Below, piece by piece: positions 62,137 to 64,000 of a DNA stretch of 64,000 nt; the stretch's first letter is position 1, and every line of letters begins with the position of its first letter. Made by a program: the position numbers and the translations under genes. Source of the stretch: an uncultured Flavobacteriaceae bacterium (GTDB lineage Bacteria > Bacteroidota > Bacteroidia > Flavobacteriales > Flavobacteriaceae); NCBI GenBank assembly GCA_947494325.1, contig CANLUS010000001.1, positions 806,001-870,000 of the forward strand, written 5' to 3'. The notes beneath the pieces are model-generated. The model was given only the letters and a program-made list of their open reading frames with translations, was not told where the DNA came from and did not search any database.

Positions 62137-62154
62137 TTAACCGTGTTAACCGTA
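62137..62154 (+). promoter_or_regulatory. Tandem 9-bp repeat upstream of the barrel gene
   Basis: TTAACCGTG directly followed by TTAACCGTA, 12 bp before the ATG at 62167 and inside the divergent gap to the HTH-protein gene. Possible operator. Confidence 0.35.
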
Positions 62155-62166
62155 AACAGTTGAATT

Positions 62167-62718
62167 ATGAAAACTACATTTAGACAACAAGTACGACCTC
62201 TATTCTTTATTATTTTGTTTATGTATAGTAATTACAGCATCTATTCACAAAATGTAAAAGAACAGAACAATAGTAGCAATGAATTAAAAATCAATATGGG
62301 CTCTTTATTATTAGAATTTCCTGAAATAAGTTATGAGCATATTCTTAATGAAGAGTCATCTATTGGTATCTCAGTTGCATTTCCATTAGATCGAGACATA
62401 AGTTATCGATTTATGGTTTTTCCTAACTATCGTATTTTTTTTGGAGAAAAAAGAGCAGCAGGATTTTTTATTGAGGCGAACTCAGCTATTTTCTCGCAAA
62501 GATTTCAAAAGGATCTAATTTTTGGAAGCGTTAATGATCCTACAACAGAGGACACCAAGATAGGCTGGGGTTTAGGAATTGCTGTTGGAGGAAAATTTTT
62601 AACTAAGAATGGTTTCATTGGAGAGATTTATGTGGGAGGTGGCCGAAATTTCATTAATACGGATAAAATTGATGGAGGGTATCCGAGAGTTGGAATTTCA
62701 ATAGGTAAAAGGTTTTAA
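62167..62718 (+). CDS. Small outer-membrane beta-barrel-like protein (DUF3575-like)
   Basis: 183 residues with a signal peptide (FFIILFMYSNYSIYSQ) and an eight-strand-like pattern: LKINMGSLLLEFPEISYEHIL, SSIGISVAFPL, YRFMVFPNYRIFFG, GFFIEANSAIFS, WGLGIAVGGKFLTKNGFIGEIYVGGGRNF and a C-terminal RVGISIGKRF ending in Phe, as outer-membrane proteins do. It resembles DUF3575. Function unknown. It is probably co-transcribed with the SDR gene 9 bp downstream. Confidence 0.75.
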   Translation: MKTTFRQQVRPLFFIILFMYSNYSIYSQNVKEQNNSSNELKINMGSLLLEFPEISYEHILNEESSIGISVAFPLDRDISYRFMVFPNYRIFFGEKRAAGFFIEANSAIFSQRFQKDLIFGSVNDPTTEDTKIGWGLGIAVGGKFLTKNGFIGEIYVGGGRNFINTDKIDGGYPRVGISIGKRF

Positions 62719-62727
62719 TACGATACT

Positions 62728-63513
62728 ATGAATAAAACGGCATTAATTACTGGGGCGGCTTCGGGTATTGGCTATGAATTATCACTTTTATTGGCTAAAG
62801 ATTCCTATAATTTGATATTGATTGACCTAAATATGGCCAACTTACAAGAAGTCAAAACAACAATTTTGAATTTATATTCATGTAAAATTAACTGTATTGA
62901 GAAAGATTTATCAAGAAAAGATGCCGCTTCGGAAGTTTATGCCGAAATAAAAGAAACGTCAGTTGATGTTTTGATCAATAATGCAGGGTTTGGTATTTTT
63001 GGTACTTTTTCTAAAACAGATTGGCAAAGAGAATCTGAAATGTTGAATTTACATATTCATACGACTACGCATTTAACGAAGTTATTTTTACCACAAATGA
63101 TAGATCGTAATTCGGGTAAGATTTTGAATATAGCCTCACTTGCGGCATTTCAACCGGGGCCATTAATGGCATTGTATTATGCATCAAAGGCTTACATACT
63201 ATCATTTTCTGAAGCAATTGCCAATGAATTGAAGGGAACGGGAGTTTCAATTACCGTTTTATGTCCAGGGCAAACAAAAACAGCATTTCAAAAGACTGTC
63301 TCAAAAACCTCAAGTAAAATTGCTGGAGACTTCTACGGTGCATGTCCTAAGAAAGTTGCTAAATCGGGGTATAATGCCTTATTAAAAGGTAAAACTGTGA
63401 TCGTTCCAGGTAGATTTAATAAATTTTTATCTTTTTTACCAAGGGTTGTACCGAGGAGTTTTGCGACAAGCATGGTTCGAAAAATTCAAGAAAAAAATAG
63501 GACTAGTGCTTAG
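62728..63513 (+). CDS. Short-chain dehydrogenase/reductase (SDR)
   Basis: 261 residues. TALITGAASGIGYE is the TGxxxGIG cofactor loop; NNAGFGIFG follows; the catalytic set is the Ser in NIASLAAFQ and YYASKAY (YxxxK); CPGQTKTAF is the PG motif. The FGIFG/TDWQRE pattern is typical of the DltE-like group of classical SDRs. Substrate unknown. It ends before a bidirectional terminator facing pnp. Confidence 0.88.
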   Translation: MNKTALITGAASGIGYELSLLLAKDSYNLILIDLNMANLQEVKTTILNLYSCKINCIEKDLSRKDAASEVYAEIKETSVDVLINNAGFGIFGTFSKTDWQRESEMLNLHIHTTTHLTKLFLPQMIDRNSGKILNIASLAAFQPGPLMALYYASKAYILSFSEAIANELKGTGVSITVLCPGQTKTAFQKTVSKTSSKIAGDFYGACPKKVAKSGYNALLKGKTVIVPGRFNKFLSFLPRVVPRSFATSMVRKIQEKNRTSA

Positions 63514-63540
63514 ATGATAAGGGAGATTGCTATAAAAAAA

Positions 63541-63562
63541 GCCCGTCAAATTTATGACGGGC
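63541..63562. terminator. Bidirectional terminator between SDR gene and pnp
   Basis: GCCCGTCA, loop of 6, TGACGGGC: 8-bp stem with A-run before and TTTAAATTT after, so it can serve the SDR gene on the plus strand and pnp on the minus strand. Confidence 0.8.
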
Positions 63563-63585
63563 TTTAAATTTATAATAGAAAAGAA

Positions 63586-64000
63586 TTAATCTTCCTTTTT
63601 ATTTTCTCTAGGTCTTCTATCGTCTCTACGATTATCTCTACCTCGATTATCTCTACTACGGTTATCACGTCCGCCTCTATTATTATCTCTTGGAGGCCGC
63701 TCAACAAAACCTTCTGGTTTTGGTAAAATTGCCTTCCGAGATACTTTCTCTTTACGAGTACGTTTGTCAATACCGAAGTATTTAACATCGAATACATCTC
63801 CCATGTTTACCACATCAGAAACATTTTCAGTGCGTTCCCAAGCAAGTTCAGAAACATGCAATAATACTTCGTTTCCTGGAGCTTCCATATATTCTACGAC
63901 GGCACCAAAATCTAACATTTTGATAACTTTTACTTCATAAACACTACCAACTTCAGGCTTGAAAGTCAAAGAGTCGATTTTTGCCAATACAGCATCGATT
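63586..64000 (-). CDS. pnp: Polyribonucleotide nucleotidyltransferase, C-terminal part
   Basis: The frame runs off the right edge; visible are the last 137 residues ([13 protein letters not shown] and on). It contains the end of a KH-to-S1 linker and the S1 RNA-binding domain ([44 protein letters not shown]), then an Arg/Asp/Gly-rich disordered tail ([17 protein letters not shown]) typical of Bacteroidota PNPase. PNPase degrades RNA 3' to 5' by phosphorolysis. The apparent start at 63987 is an internal TTG Leu, not the true start. Confidence 0.9.
   Translation of the reverse strand, partial: IDAVLAKIDSLTFKPEVGSVYEVKVIKMLDFGAVVEYMEAPGNEVLLHVSELAWERTENVSDVVNMGDVFDVKYFGIDKRTRKEKVSRKAILPKPEGFVERPPRDNNRGGRDNRSRDNRGRDNRRDDRRPRENKKED

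Noticed and set aside
1-64000. CRISPR arrays, insertion sequences, prophage genes, rRNA or tRNA clusters
   Set aside because: No regular spaced repeats, transposase or integrase motifs, phage structural genes or complete tRNA cloverleaf other than the tmRNA were found by eye.

Overview
The window looks like chromosomal DNA of a marine Bacteroidota, most likely a Flavobacteriaceae member. The evidence is low GC, promoters of the TTG / TAnnTTTG type, a 287-aa RpoD/SigA-type sigma factor, lipoproteins with acidic residues after the lipobox Cys, a laminarin-degradation locus and conserved flavobacterial DUF families. No phage or transposon genes and no CRISPR array were seen.

Layout. 1-8.8 kb: housekeeping and small genes (DUF4254, DUF3089 lipoprotein, ArsC/Spx-like, DinB-like, NhaP-type antiporter, cystathionine gamma-synthase family, MORN protein, two thioredoxin-fold proteins, anmK). 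8.8-20.2 kb, minus strand: an apparent neutral-lipid storage island. It has a WS/DGAT acyltransferase with a C-terminal SCP2-like domain, two alpha/beta hydrolases, one 1080-aa polypeptide joining GPAT, HAD phosphatase and AGPAT domains, gpsA, a coiled-coil granule-type protein, a winged-helix/BTAD (SARP-like) regulator and three related phasin-like proteins, one with a histone-H1-like tail and a helix-hairpin-helix domain. 20.4-43.0 kb, plus strand: a beta-1,3-glucan (laminarin) utilisation locus with a membrane-spanning regulator and two operons. It has no SusC/SusD pair; instead one protein joins a clan GH-A glycosidase domain to a predicted outer-membrane beta-barrel. 43.4-43.8 kb: tmRNA (ssrA) with a nearby repeat of its 3' end. 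43.9-50.6 kb: an AlaDH/PNT-type dehydrogenase, small genes and a membrane-protein operon next to a winged-helix regulator with two matching palindromes. 50.6-64 kb: core genes (kdsA, AsmA family, recJ, rpe, rpoD, ECF sigma factor, MscS-type channel, SDR, pnp 3' end).

How the parts may work together. Operon 1 of the glucan locus (23.5-32.0 kb) carries predicted surface proteins: barrel-glycosidase, binding lipoproteins and a GH16. Operon 2 (32.1-43.0 kb) carries predicted periplasmic enzymes (GH17, GH30, GH16, glucoamylase-like), an inner-membrane GPH symporter, and two enzymes without signal peptides (a GH149-type beta-1,3-glucan phosphorylase and a second GH17). The adjacent lipid island could turn surplus carbon into triacylglycerol: GpsA makes glycerol-3-phosphate, the fusion protein could make diacylglycerol, and WS/DGAT could acylate it. 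Both phasin-like transcription units have the same promoter layout: two TGTAACT heptamers 11 bp apart, 9 bp upstream of the -7 box. This is the geometry expected for a SARP-type activator, and a SARP-like gene lies next to them. A related site precedes rpoD.

Protein families were assigned by reading motifs and domain order, without database searches. Functional links between genes are inference.
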